A DNA stretch of 64,000 nucleotides from Bigelowiella natans CCMP2755 (GCA_000320545.1 ADNK01000875.1:248001-312000); one strand, 5' to 3'; shown: positions 49,801-60,290, counted from the first letter of the stretch. Numbers and translations are program-made. Notes: a model not told the origin generated them from the letters alone.

Positions 49801-51269
49801 CTCAAATAAAATAGGCCGTCGTCTTGAAAGTCCCCGAACGCGTATTCCTCTCCGTTGGCGGTAATGCTTATTCCTTGTTTTGTTCCTTTGTACTCGCTGC
49901 CACTCTTAACTAGTCTGTTTAGAGAAATCACATTGCCTGCAGCTTCTTCAGAGTACAAAGCTCCTTGTAGAACAATTTTATGCATCTTTCCTTGCTTGTT
50001 TTTCGTAGTTAGTTCGACGTCGCCTGCATAATCCACAAAGAATCCTGTCCCATCTTTGCCAACTTCTATGTATCGTGGTTGAATAGGTTTCAACTCGTTG
50101 AAGAAGTCGCGGTCGCAGAAGAAGTGGTTGTTGGCTCCGCTGTCGAGAAGGATCAAAGGCTTATGGTTGTACTTCAGCGTGTGCAGGTAAGAATTGTCGC
50201 GTGCCATCTTATTAATGTAAGAGGGTCTTTGGGAAGGGGAGCCATGATCTATAAAAGAATAGTGTTTTCCTTTGTTCTGCTTGCCTTCGTCTCTCATCTT
50301 GTTTCTGCATTCCTTTTCCCAATGTCCTTTCTTGCCACAGTAATGGCATTTTGTTCTTTTCTTTAAGTTCAAGAAATAGTCTTCTCTCTTTTGCTTCTTG
50401 GAATTGTCTTGATATGCTTCGCTGTTGTATCTGTTCTTTCCTTTGTTGAATTTCCTCTTGTAGGTCTTCAGCTGACCCGTAAGTTCATTTAGCCTTTTCT
50501 CCAAGCCATCGTACATCTTCACGTATTTGTGTTCTGCACTGGTGTGTCCTGCATGTTTCTTTGAAGGTTTCTGCCCGTCATCTAACGATCGGGAGTTCAT
50601 GTGGGAGCGGATCATGTCCACTGCAGAGTCGAAGGTAAAATCTTTCTTGTTGTTAATGACTGTTACTATAGTCTCGTATTTTTCTCTAGGTACAAGTCCT
50701 CGAAGTAGAGTGGTAAGAGCTTGATTGTCGGAGTATCCTTCGTGCTGTGCTCGAAGTCTTCTGATCGTCGAGTCAAGGTCAGAATGATACTTCGTGAAGT
50801 CTCCATTGTACTGACCCATGTTTATATCACTTAGCTTCGAATAAAGTTTCCTGACGGCTACAGGATTGGTAGGCTCGTACTTCTCCAGCAAGGCTGCTAA
50901 GGTAACTGCTACGTCTTTGGGTTTTCCTTCGAGTAGATCGAAGAATTTATCAGGAAGGGTAGCAGTGAGGAAGAATCTTCCTCTCTTTCTTTTGTTTATC
51001 TTTTCTTGTGATCCTCTTCCTTCGGGTTTAGGGTTGAGGATGTCGAATTGCTCCTGAGAGAGCTTGAGTACTTCTCGTCGGTGAGCGGGGTCGGTGCGTA
51101 CATTGACTTCTGTCACCTTTCCTTCTGTTTCTATGTTGACATTGAAGCATGATTCCAAATCCGCTGCTTCAAAGGCGGACATTAGCTTGTACATGTAGGG
51201 CTTGTAGTTGCTACCATCGTACTTGAGGGTGAAGTTTTTCAGCAGGGAGTCTATCTGCTTTTCTGACAT
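46827..51269 (-). CDS. Copia gag-pol polyprotein
   Basis: One unbroken frame of 1,480 residues. Gag-like region 1-300, then a CCHC zinc knuckle (CHYCGKKGHWEKEC, about 308-321), aspartic protease (LLDSGANNHFF, about 374-384), integrase with an HHCC zinc region (GHIAADKI...FCKACD) and DDE residues (HSDVKTM, FRSDGGGEY, PEQNGMSERH), reverse transcriptase (HGIDILTAFLTGK, catalytic CFVDDICIAY) and RNase H (KAYVDASW, SSGEAEYIALS, YCDSQAAISIA). Gag and pol share a frame with no visible frameshift, as in Drosophila copia and plant Copia elements. It makes particles, cleaves itself, copies RNA to DNA and inserts it. The start Met lies 186 nt inside the 5' LTR boundary. Confidence 0.97.
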   Translation of the reverse strand: MSEKQIDSLLKNFTLKYDGSNYKPYMYKLMSAFEAADLESCFNVNIETEGKVTEVNVRTDPAHRREVLKLSQEQFDILNPKPEGRGSQEKINKRKRGRFFLTATLPDKFFDLLEGKPKDVAVTLAALLEKYEPTNPVAVRKLYSKLSDINMGQYNGDFTKYHSDLDSTIRRLRAQHEGYSDNQALTTLLRGLVPREKYETIVTVINNKKDFTFDSAVDMIRSHMNSRSLDDGQKPSKKHAGHTSAEHKYVKMYDGLEKRLNELTGQLKTYKRKFNKGKNRYNSEAYQDNSKKQKREDYFLNLKKRTKCHYCGKKGHWEKECRNKMRDEGKQNKGKHYSFIDHGSPSQRPSYINKMARDNSYLHTLKYNHKPLILLDSGANNHFFCDRDFFNELKPIQPRYIEVGKDGTGFFVDYAGDVELTTKNKQGKMHKIVLQGALYSEEAAGNVISLNRLVKSGSEYKGTKQGISITANGEEYAFGDFQDDGLFYLRYKQINKSTKTQRFKSYPMKQPSSIKHAHNILGHIAADKIRDTYAVTEGLPYSKTIKIPKKIFCKACDVAKTKRSPIFDPSAQERMKQHRNKAKIEDDAVKKKQKCVPVIHKKNRMWNRIHSDVKTMPNSMDGYKYFVIFVHEGTRWVTLELMRKKSEVTQKTIQFLKHIRKLPGCGSIDEFRSDGGGEYMSAKLHSWLTSEGIKWVPSTARTPEQNGMSERHIQTIMAKTRAMLEHARLPVGYWSYAAQTAAYLHNVTSHRSTPGRKTPKELLHHEQPNLKNLTTWGCIGVNHIDKELRPAGGMGARGEYVRMLGYDDRFGTFLVATKTLKIRRVRVTKWYHTVFKFPSLKRNKVSDSALAYLYPEGPADADAPEPSSATDELPEDGGPETKAKSKPRRSNRENRGVPGIRYGILGSYYDRLMNIKAPSVQEIEDLPKTYDDAITGDDKKHWIPSTEEELHQLRKLGTFTLVVRPKDTNFVTSKWVFKKKINVDYTIRYKSRLVARGFTQIPGEDFFFSYSPTLSLNSFRIMLAIASILKLKLHGIDILTAFLTGKMDCKVHMEIPKGWKPKTPEEIRLYNSGLPLALLVNKSIYGLTQASAIFSLTLLEHLNAIGFVQLYSDPCLMIMHRQGRIIILSCFVDDICIAYQDKRDLDFVMKRIGDKFEFRDEGELKKTLGIRVGSDNEGNYWISQEDYLTRLAQKYDITPTKRAKTPMITGSKLDEYEEHDKVDQKAYRSIIGAAMYAAVATRPDICYTLSRLASYSQDPRTIHYIAAVRLLQYLVNTKDKRITFKAASKPELKAYVDASWKTCKKTGKSYSGYFISLSNAPVVWKSNKQKVVAMSSGEAEYIALSDICRELVYVTQLLQELKMKIPKPVPVYCDSQAAISIAAKPGFTQKGKNIRIEYHNVRDNYQTKQICINKIPGEDNPADILTKALPGPSNKKHCDFLFPISYREKLTIMLQGTRKRKITTKTLPYKLPRLVGPTSA

Positions 51270-51432
51270 GTTGTTTCGTTCCTGTTTTCTTTGTTTTCAG
51301 TGCTTTGGAGGCTTGACCGAAGATTGGCTGAGGGAATGCTGTTGTCGCTTTCAGTTCCTTCTTCTGGAAGGATGTAGCTGAAGGGGGGGGGTGGGGGGTT
51401 TGCTTGGTTCTTTTCTTTGTTGGTTCTCTAGC

Positions 51433-51455
51433 AAGTCCTCTTGAGGCTCATAACC
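51433..51455 (-). promoter_or_regulatory. Primer-binding site, half-tRNA-Met type
   Basis: On the element strand GGTTATGAGCCTCAAGAGG follows the 5' LTR directly. Its complement is a tRNA anticodon arm with a seven-base CTCATAA loop (anticodon CAT) between TTGAGG and CC-rich stem halves, so the primer would be an internal fragment of tRNA-Met rather than its 3' end. Confidence 0.75.
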
Positions 51456-51813
51456 TTTTAGTGGACTAGCGGTAGCTGTTTGGCTTTTGTGCGCGGGACT
51501 GTGCTGTTGATGTTGGAAAGTCAACACGCGGTCTCGTGTGCTTTTGGATTCTGATGATGACTTGTGACTTGCGCTGCACGCATGTGCGCATTGGGTTCCG
51601 GCGCATTCGCGAAGATTCTCGAATCTTCCAGAATTCTCTCGAATTCTCTCGAGTGTTTCTGGAAGGTTCTCGAAGCTTCCGGAATGTTCTCGAAGATTCT
51701 GGAAGTTCTGAGAACTTCCATGCGCATGTGCGCAGCGCAGCGTGCAGCACGAGTGGACGTGCGCATGCTGCGACAGCTCCTTGATCGTGGGTGGCGCGGC
51801 CAGACCGCTGACA
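51456..51813 (-). repeat. Copia 5' LTR
   Basis: 358 bp; one mismatch to the 3' LTR. As the 5' LTR it carries the promoter; the heat-shock arrays lie about 110-208 bp from its outer end, a U3-like position. Confidence 0.95.
51606..51704. promoter_or_regulatory. Heat-shock-element arrays in the 5' LTR
   Basis: Same arrays as in the 3' LTR: six TTC/GAA units at 51606-51633 and ten at 51657-51704, all with 2-nt spacing. This copy would control element transcription. Confidence 0.85.
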
Positions 51814-51818
51814 GTGAA
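51814..51818. repeat. Target-site duplication, right
   Basis: GTGAA, identical to the left flank. Confidence 0.9.
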
Positions 51819-52299
51819 GGTCTGCGTACTAGCTCTTGCTTCCCACAGTGCGTGTGTTCGTGCCGTTCAAATGTTTCTCCTTCTCCTTGTTCTTCGATCT
51901 TGGCGCACTCCGTGGAGCACTTCATTGAAGGTGAACGAAACAACTCGATCTTTCTTTCTTTCTTCCGCTTGTTCGAAAAATAATACGAGCAAGCACTTGT
52001 TCAGTTTGCGCGTCTAGGCGTGCCAGCATGCCACAAGTGATACGCAATGCTTGCATGACAGTGAACGTCCAGATGTCTGCTAGTGAGCGCTAGACGTGCA
52101 CGATGACGATCGATGCGATGCCGCGCACACGTATGTGGACTTCATAAGTCCTTATACCACGCTAGCACGTCACGGCAGTGCGTGCGAGGCCGCGGTGATT
52201 TGCAAGTACGTGCACCTCGCGCTCATCGGTCAGATGAGGTTCGATCATCGCACAAGATCGATGACATGCCAGATGCGTTGCAAGGCATTCTAGCATTGC

Positions 52300-52347
<48 letters not shown>
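52300..52347. repeat. (CA)n microsatellite
   Basis: An almost pure CA run. Confidence 0.95.
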
Positions 52348-52349
<2 letters not shown>

Positions 52350-53434
52350 GCTAGCACGCACGCACCACAGCGAACGTGCACATGCATTGCTACTCAGAGA
52401 TGTGGTGACATGGCTAGATGGAGGAAATCAGCATCAGTGTAAATTGAAATTTGTTGCTGTTGGCATCCGCGCAATCTCCATTGAAATGTGCCTTCCATCC
52501 ATGGAAACATGCCTTTGTTCATGCATGTTGCAGTTCACCCATTCGCCACTCATTTTTCGTCCCAGAATGCCGTTTTCACACAACACCCCCTTCATTCCAC
52601 TTCGTCGTCCTCCGGACTGCAAGTGCACATTAGTGCGAACGCGACACGCACACATGGGAGCAAAATGCAAAAAGGGCAAGAAAGGAAGGGAGGACAGAAA
52701 GGGAGAGAGAAAAGGTTGAGTCACAGAAAAGAAAGAGGAGTGATGCATGAACTTGTGATTTTTTTTTTGTCATTTCATGAAACAGCTCAACAATGCTAGG
52801 CTGCATCGTGAGTCGACACAGTAGAAAGAAATGTGCTTTTTGTTGATTTTTTGTTACTGCTACTTTGTGATCCTTCCTCTTCTTAATCATTGTTTGAATA
52901 CCTCTCCTCCTCCTCATCCTCCTCCTCAATAAGCGAAGCCTTGTCTATCGACGCGAAATGAGGAGCCCTATCGATGCCTGTTTGAGGGTCGGTAATGTGA
53001 TGATAAAGATGGTAATGATGATTGTTGTTGATGATGATGATGATGATAATGATGGTGATTGTAATGGTGGTGGTGGGAAGTAGCGGGTGATGTATTTACT
53101 AGCCTAGTCATGAGAAATGCGACAACACTATGGATACCCGATATTCTGAAATACGGAGAATTATCGCTAGTGTCTTTCTTGGTGTCGAAGTAGTAATTTT
53201 ATGGCTTTATACCGACCTACTCCTTCATCTCTATATTCGGCTACTCTCCCTCCCCCCCCCCCTCTCTCTGTCTCTATCTCACCACTCTGAGCACAGCATG
53301 TCCAATACGGTGCGTGCTGGCGCTTTGTGTCCTGCATATCGTCACGCAAAAAAACACAGAAACACACTCGCTCTTTTCAATCTAATTTTGTAGACTACGC
53401 ACCATTCCAATTCAATGTGAGTACAAGTATAATA

Positions 53435-53437
<3 letters not shown>

Positions 53438-53475
<38 letters not shown>
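53438..53475. repeat. (AT)n microsatellite
   Basis: A pure AT run downstream of the HDAC 3' end. Confidence 0.95.
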
Positions 53476-53478
<3 letters not shown>

Positions 53479-53615
53479 TGTATAGTATTTATAAAAATTT
53501 GTATGGTGTGCGGCACAATGGCTATATTTGCAATGGCCGACACATGTTCGTCATACATGAATCGAACGGGTTGCACGCTTTGAGGCAGAAATCCTTCCAA
53601 GCATCTGATTGATCA

Positions 53616-54988
53616 TCAAAATGTGCATTTCAGCTCTGAGAGTGAAGGGAGTGATAATTGATGCTAGCCCTTATATCATCACTTCGCAGCATTATCATCA
53701 GTATCGTCGTCACCATCAAATTCTTACAATCTCTCAATCTTATGTATTGCCACCTGAGGAGGGTCCCCGAGCAACACCGCAGTGCACGCTGCAAACGAGT
53801 GTGATATTGCGCTTAAGTCGTAACCTAATGTGAATGCACAAACATGGAAGAAAGCATTAGCGCGATCCCATGCGCGAAATAGGCCGCCGCTTCTTGTCTA
53901 GGCATAACTGTAGTAGTGTGTGGGTAATAAAACTGTCACAGGTGTGTCGTCATTGCTGTCCTTGTGTGTACGATAAACGACGAAAAGCTATCAACGAATC
54001 CACCCTCGCATGCATTGATTCCTCATTCTGTTTTTGCCACATAAATTGTTTGTTGTCGCAGTTGCGAATACTGTATCCCTGTCCCACCCCATTATAAGTA
54101 AGGACCTCCTTCTAGCACGAGAGCTATCTTGCCCTGAGCTAAGGCCATGAGGGAGTGCGTCATGTGGGCAAAACCTTGAAAAAAATGGTAAGCAACAACA
54201 AAGGAAAGCCATCAATCAGATGCCTAACAAAGACACACTGTCATGCAAGATAGGGGGAGAATTACTGAAAGGGGAAAGGTGATTTCAGAGAGGGAGGAAG
54301 GGGGGGGTTGAGACGGAAGACGAATGGAAGATTCTGGCTTCTTCCGCCTTCATGGTTAATTGTTTTTACACTCTCACCAGCAGGACTTATATCACACCCT
54401 CCCAGAGGGTCTCCGCGTGCAGAGTCGAATCTGACAAGAAGTGCAACATATGGTGACGATGACGTACAAGATATAAGCCATTCTCCGGAATCCCGTCGTC
54501 ATCATCATCATCATCATCATCATAACCATCACCTTTCACCATCACCACCCCATCACAACTGTCTAAACTGTCTACTACTCCTCCTCCTCTCACCCAGCTG
54601 ATATTATGACAAGCTGCGGGGCGAATTCATACGCAACCTGAGGGGATAGATAAATCAGACAGATGAGGGCAGAGCAGCCTGGAAAGCGAAGAGGTGGGAA
54701 AAGGTGGGGGATAACTGTATTCTTCTCTTGCATCTCTATTTTATAAGGGGAAATAAAATTCGAATGTGCGGACAAAATCCAAAAGACGAAAGCACTACGC
54801 AACCCTCCAGCGTTCTCCCTGCATCCCTCGTCATTTGCCCATCTATCGATCTGTCTACTTACTGGGAGGAGCAGTTGATGGAAGACTCCGAGGTAATCGC
54901 CATCACCCATGCCACCGCCATTCCACCCCACGTTCATGTTGTAGCCCTGTCATTCACGTTTGCATCAGTCACATATATAAACGATATA

Positions 54989-55026
<38 letters not shown>

Positions 55027-55621
55027 CACCATCACCATCTCATTCGCTGTCTGAATGCGTGTTTGTTGTTATGGTTGTTGTTGTTATTGTTGTTGTTATT
55101 GTTGCTCCTCCTGCTGCTGCTGTCATTCCTGCTACTGCCTTCTGCCGATATTATCTTACTTTTCTCGGCGTGTTACTCAAATCGATGAACTATTACTACT
55201 ACTACTACTACTACCTTGGCCTTGTCAATACCGACCTCTTTCGGCCCACCATCAACGGAGCTCGGATAGAATCTCCCATGGTCATATCTGCAAATGATGA
55301 TGATGATGATGCGGAGGAGGAGGATGATGATAATGATGATGATGACGACGATGGCGATTAATAAGGATGAACCATTTTTTACGAGCAACCATGTGTTATT
55401 AAACTGCGAGGAGTCATCAGTTATGTTGCTTGACACGATGTGTGTGCTGCAAAATACCTGTGCACGGAGAAGTAGAAAATCCTTTTATCGTCCTCAAACA
55501 TGTGCTGCGTGCCATTCCCGTGATGGATATCCCAGTCAAGAACCAGCACACGTTTCAGCCCCTTAAAATTGCATCAGGGACAGTGAATGTGTGCGTGCGT
55601 GTGTGTGTGTGTGTGTGTGTG

Positions 55622-55665
<44 letters not shown>

Positions 55666-57791
55666 AAGCTGATTTGACGATAATAACGATCATGAAGTAG
55701 CAAGGTAAATACACGTCATATAAAAACACATCGGGCCATCACATTTAATCAACAGAGTACAAATATGATTCTCTGCACAAATACACACACACACACACAC
55801 AAACACAAGGGAAGGGAGTGAAAGAGCGGAGGAGAAGTTTCAATATCGGGTAAATAATACTACCAGCTTATCCACTGCGATCCTTGCGGCAATAGCTACA
55901 TTGTTGAAGAAACAAAATCCTGCAAATGCCGATCAGAGGAGGACCAGAGAGAAAATCACGGAAAAGACGAAGCGATTCGATTCAGGCAAAATGTGCTGCA
56001 CGATTCGTCCCTCTCCATGACAATCCCCACGTATCTATTAGATACGTTGGTTTGGTTTGTTGTCATCATGGCCCTCTCTGCCCCAATACCCATCGAAGTA
56101 GTATCTACCACCTTTGCTGGAGAACCGCTCTGCGTGATGCCCTGGCGGCCTTACCACTGCCACCCCTTCAAACGGAGCATTGCATCAATCATCACTTATT
56201 TCTATTTATATCAAAGCAAAACACACACACACACGCATATGCAGACTCCAAACACAAACCACCGTTTTTGAGCTTTCCCTGAGCAATTCTAGTGACCAGC
56301 TCCACGGTGGACCTTTGTTGTGAGGAGGGGGAACGACACAGAGACAACAAGAGCATTTATTGAAATGCAAGCGGCAATACATAAGCCTTGCGGGCAATGT
56401 TGAAGCAGCTCTTTCCAGTTGGTATGATGATATTCGTTGTTATCAGGATACTACCCACTAGAGATTGCTGTTGTTGTTGTTGTTGTTGATGATGATGATG
56501 TTTCTGATGGTGATGGTGCTGGTGTTGATAGTAGTGCTCGGCTTAGCTGACCTACTACTACTGCTGCTGCTGCTGCTGTCAATACTACTATTACTACTAC
56601 TACTACTGCTACTACTACTACAGCTACTGCACTGGGATGATGGAATCACTATCATCATCTTCTTCTTCATCATCATCATCATCATCTTCGCTGTCATTAT
56701 TATTAATATCGACGTCCTTCGACTATAAATAGCGATACCCTGCCGAGATCCTCGCAGCTAGGCCAGTTCTCTTATTGAGATAGATGGAGTCGTAAAGACG
56801 CTCCAGACTTTTTGAAGACTTCTCTGGCACCTTATCCAAAGCCTGGACCAGCTATGGGAGGAGGGGGAGGAGGAGGAGGAGGAAGGAGGAGAGGGTGGGA
56901 ACAATATTAGATAGGTAGATTTTGATGTGCACATCTCAAGACGCAGTAGCCAGCAGCGGCAGCAATAAGTAGTATGGAGCAATAGCATATCAGCCACCAC
57001 AACTGCTCATGATGCAATATTTGATCTATTCTATGACAATAGTAAAAAATGATGTCGCTCCTGCCACTTTCCCAAGAGCAGCAGCAGCAGCAGCAGCAGC
57101 AAAAACAACCACCACCGCCCACCAGCATTACTAGGAGAACAGAGCTGCTTACTACTACTACTACTACTGGATATAGTAGCGTTTACGAGACAGCATACCT
57201 GCCGGTAGGTCTCCGAATGCACTGAGCAGATTTCCTGGTGTGCAAGCAAAAAGACCCGTGTATATGTACCGTGTATATGCTTATCATCACTGCCATCGCT
57301 CTGGTTGTGCAACTTCTCTCTCTCAATCTCTCTCTCTCTCTCTCTTTGTGTGTGTGTGTGTGTTTCTATCGCGCATTGTCTATAGCATTTGTAGAGTATT
57401 ATTGGCTAAAATCCACCTCCTGCGTAGCTTCCCGAGAGGGAACTGTTACACACCTTTCCGCCAATCGTTTTTCGACCTGCGGAGCCACGATCATATCAGC
57501 GATGGAACGGCGGCGAAGAGGAAGGTGGAAGGGAAAATATGCTCATCATCATCACCACCAACCAGCATGTTGTAAATAGCCTTTATCCTCAACGGAGACT
57601 CTGGGTGTGCATCATCGGTTAGGGAGTGATGCTGGCACATCCGCGCATCATATACCAAACCAGTGCCTTTTAGGAAGGAACAAAGTAGGTTTTGAAGGGC
57701 GGGGGGTGGGGGGTGTTGGGTGTTAATTTTCTCGCCGACTGACGGAAGTATTGTTCATCAGAGATGATATGCGTTTGGATGCAGAGAATGA

Positions 57792-57831
<40 letters not shown>

Positions 57832-58828
57832 AGAGAGAAACTGATGCGGAGGGGGGGGGGTGTAAATGGGAGAGATTCTGCAGGCTGTGAATGATATCGC
57901 AACCAAAGCATGCACAATCGATTGTCTTAATAGTACCATGACCAACGGGAAGAAGTGGTTCGTGAGTGCGCTCTATCGTAATATTGTAAGCTAAGAGGAC
58001 GTACGGAAAACAACAACAAATGGAGAGGAGGAGGAGGAGGAGGAGGAGGAGGAGGAGGATGGAATAACCAAAATTACTTTTACCACTGAAGCTTGGATTT
58101 GACTGCAATTGAACAGGAGGGTGAGAAATGGGAAAGGAAAAGGTGGTGCGAGGACATCATATAGGGGTAAAGGAGTAGTTCGCACCTTTGATTTTGCTGA
58201 ACGCAATAGCTAATTCGTCTTTCTTCAACTTGGGCTTTGCGGAGACCGTGGAAGAAGGTTTGCTGCTAGAATTACTGCTACTACTATTATTATTATTATT
58301 ATTATTATTATTACTACTACTACTACTACTCATAGCTGTGCTATCAACAGCCTTGCCAGGATCATCACGATTGGAAGCTACAGCAGGCTGCTTTTCCTCA
58401 TCAGATACTGCCTTTTCACTTTTTATGGACTTTGACAGTTGGTCGTTATTGCTATCATCGAAGTCCTTATCGCCCTCCTCCTGTATCTCTTTCCCATCTC
58501 TCTTGAAAGAGTCTCTGTTGTCTTCGGAGTCTTTCTCGTCATCCTCTTCTCCTGCTTCTACTGCAAATTTGTAGGTAGAGAAGTTCTTATGGATTGGCAT
58601 GGACACTACCACCGAATATGTTCTTCATCATCGTTTCGTTTCTCCCCCTCATCTAATTCACCATCGTTCCAGGATCGTTGCACATTTATATGACTAAAGA
58701 TCAAACGCAAAGCACTACATTACCACTATCCTTCGCCTTTACAACGGAAGTGCTGCTCGATTCCTAGGTACATGAATCCAGGGATAAAAACGTTAGGGTT
58801 TGTGGGTGGGTGCGTGCACGATCATTTA

Positions 58829-58867
<39 letters not shown>

Positions 58868-59520
58868 ATGGCTGGTATCATCATGAAGCCACAACCTGAT
58901 ATTGGTCGTCATCCTTGGCTTCGTGTAGGTCCTCAGGGCCCAAAGTTCGCTGTCGTTTCTGCAAAAAGAAGTATGGAAATCGAGATGGGAAGAGGGGTTA
59001 GATTGCAGCCTACTATTAGAATTGCTGATGATAAAGAAGAATGCCCACAAAGCGATACCAGCAGCAATACGATGAGGGGCCTCCGATTGATTGTTTGAAT
59101 AGAGTGTGAAATGAATAAACTACGAAATCATGATGGGAACTAACCAGAAGCGATGGCAGCGACGGCTTTTCATTATTATTGTTCTCTTCTAAGTCTGTCT
59201 CCAAAGGACGCTTCTGAAGAGTAAAAAGGAGGTGTTGGTTGAATTGAAATGGTAGGTGCAATCGGCGTCACATTATTCGGGAGTGTGTGACATTTTTAAC
59301 GGCAATTTTCAACATCAAGCGGCGACGTCTGCGTTTTGAAAAACGTAGAGGTAATTGGCGATACTAGAAATCGTCACATATCCGCAGATCAAAGGTGACG
59401 TCACCATGTTAGACGCGTTATGTTTCTGCATGCGCCCATACTCCAAATAAAAGAAAGAAATGACAGAAGCTCGCCGTCGCCTTTGTGAGATCCAACAACC
59501 TTAGACTTTGACGCAGCCAT
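53616..59520 (-). CDS. Class IIb (HDAC6/HDAC10-like) histone deacetylase
   Basis: Nineteen phase-consistent exons from 59520-59500 to 53824-53754 give 513 residues: 59520-59500, 59213-59145, 58958-58896, 58763-58724, 58560-58186, 57666-57563, 57476-57417, 57234-57199, 56851-56739, 56312-56263, 56165-56112, 55919-55864, 55561-55458, 55287-55215, 54946-54863, 54637-54594, 54430-54378, 54174-54106, 53824-53754. A short last exon (53663-53616) is likely but weaker. Zn-dependent deacetylases remove acetyl groups from lysines on histones or cytoplasmic proteins. Catalytic elements are intact: [40 protein letters not shown] and the Tyr in [11 protein letters not shown], which excludes the class IIa His variant. 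The closest resemblance is to HDAC6. There is one catalytic domain and no ubiquitin-binding zinc finger. The N terminus has basic patches (SKSKKRPLE, KRQR), then an acidic Ser/Asn-rich region, suggesting nuclear entry. Confidence 0.93.
54990..55023. repeat. (TA)n microsatellite in an HDAC intron
   Basis: A pure TA run between exons 54863-54946 and 55215-55287, an intron that also carries (GTT)n, (TAC)n and related triplets. Confidence 0.95.
55588..55664. repeat. Compound (GT)n(GA)n microsatellite in an HDAC intron
   Basis: A GT run passes directly into a GA run. Confidence 0.95.
56466..56700. repeat. Mixed triplet-repeat block in an HDAC intron
   Basis: Successive GTT, GAT, ACT, GCT, TAC and ATC triplet runs fill most of this stretch between exons 56263-56312 and 56739-56851. 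Confidence 0.9.
57793..57829. repeat. (GA)n microsatellite in an HDAC intron
   Basis: A pure GA run, followed to the right by a G-homopolymer (about 57850-57860) and at 58025-58060 by (GAG)n. Confidence 0.95.
58285..58332. repeat. (ATT)n/(ACT)n repeat coding for Asn and Ser in HDAC
   Basis: Lies inside exon 58186-58560. Read on the minus strand it gives a Ser run followed by an Asn run in the N-terminal region of the deacetylase. Confidence 0.85.
58829..58868. repeat. (GTT)n microsatellite in an HDAC intron
   Basis: A pure GTT run just downstream (gene sense) of exon 58896-58958. Confidence 0.95.
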
Positions 59521-59938
59521 GGATCGGAGCGTCTCCGACGAATATCAACGGGCCAATTTCGATATTTTTCTGGAAAGTTCCAAGGAGAGTGGGTGGGGTG
59601 CTCGCGGCGGGAAAGTCAGTGCACGGGCGCAGCGGGACTGAGTGCTTTGGCTGTTTGCTTTAACGAGATCCTGCGGGTGACGACAAGAAAGCAATTGGAT
59701 GCAATTCAAGGTAAATGACAGCAATATGGCATTGACGCAGATAAAATAACCCTTTCATTCTTCATTCTTCCCGAACCGCATGCATTTTTCGAGACTACGG
59801 GATGGTCAATCAGCGACGGCGGCCTTATGCAGGCTATTTCTGGAGCGCGCCACGCTGTGGGCATACGGCAAAAGGCGCCAATGGATCTGCTCGTACGCGC
59901 TGAGAATCATTCGTAGTTATTTATCCGGAAACAACTGA
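59519..59938 (+). CDS. Small unrecognised protein (88 residues)
   Basis: Three phase-consistent exons (59519-59592, 59643-59710, 59814-59938) encode 88 residues. The sequence is helical in character: DEYQRANFDIFLESSKESG, CFNEILRVTTRKQLDAIQ, then LCRLFLERATLWAYGKRRQW and a basic, hydrophobic C terminus. I do not recognise a family. The start sits in a good Kozak context (GCAGCCATGG). Its ATG overlaps the ATG of the minus-strand HDAC model within the palindrome CCATGG, so the two genes are divergent with no spacer between coding starts. Confidence 0.55.
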
Positions 59939-59939
59939 A

Positions 59940-60290
59940 AAAAACACAACAAAATCGCATGCGAGCTGTATGACCGAAGTTGCAACATTATTACCATTGT
60001 CATTCAAAGCAAAGCGACAGATGTGGGTAGTAACCGCATTGTTTTTCGTCGGAAGGAATATTACCTTATTATTATCACGTTGATACGGATAATTGGGTAG
60101 TGGTCTGCTAGACCATTATTTATCGATGATATATCGTACGGGTAGCAGTGGTAGTAGTTGAAGCAGCGGCAGAGGCAGAGGCAGATTTATTATCACACGA
60201 TCGCCAACCTCCTCGATATCTGTATTTCTGCTCTCTTGCGCGCGTTCTCCCCCCTCCCCCCACCTCTGGATGATTCGGGGTACATTCCAG
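59940..60290. other. Spacer
   Basis: AT-rich sequence with no supported exon. (GGCAGA)-like repeats lie at about 60160-60185. Confidence 0.4.

Larger units (their letters stand above)
44709..51818 (-). mobile_element. Complete Ty1/Copia LTR retrotransposon
   Basis: The element lies on the minus strand: 5' LTR 51456-51813, internal region 45072-51455, 3' LTR 44714-45071. The 5-bp duplication GTGAA flanks it at 44709-44713 and 51814-51818. The LTRs are both 358 bp and differ at one base, and the 1,480-codon polyprotein is unbroken, so the insertion is young and may be active. The order integrase then reverse transcriptase places it in Copia. The primer site matches a tRNA-Met anticodon arm, the half-tRNA priming mode known from Drosophila copia and yeast Ty5. 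About 1.75 kb of extra sequence follows the polyprotein before the 3' LTR. LTR ends are TGT...AAAA, so the usual terminal CA is missing. Confidence 0.95.
51819..53610. other. Spacer with microsatellites, no gene recognised
   Basis: Right flank of the Copia element. Holds TGCATG-type words near 52.0-52.4 kb, (CA)n at about 52300-52347, (GAT)n at about 53025-53060 and (AT)n at 53438-53475. No exon with splice support was found. Confidence 0.5.

Noticed and set aside
57991-58206. Extra HDAC exon around 58070-58100 (acceptor TTCAATTGCAG)
   Set aside because: Exons 58186-58560 and 57563-57666 already join in phase to give [13 protein letters not shown], matching HDAC6-type sequence; the extra segment would break the frame.
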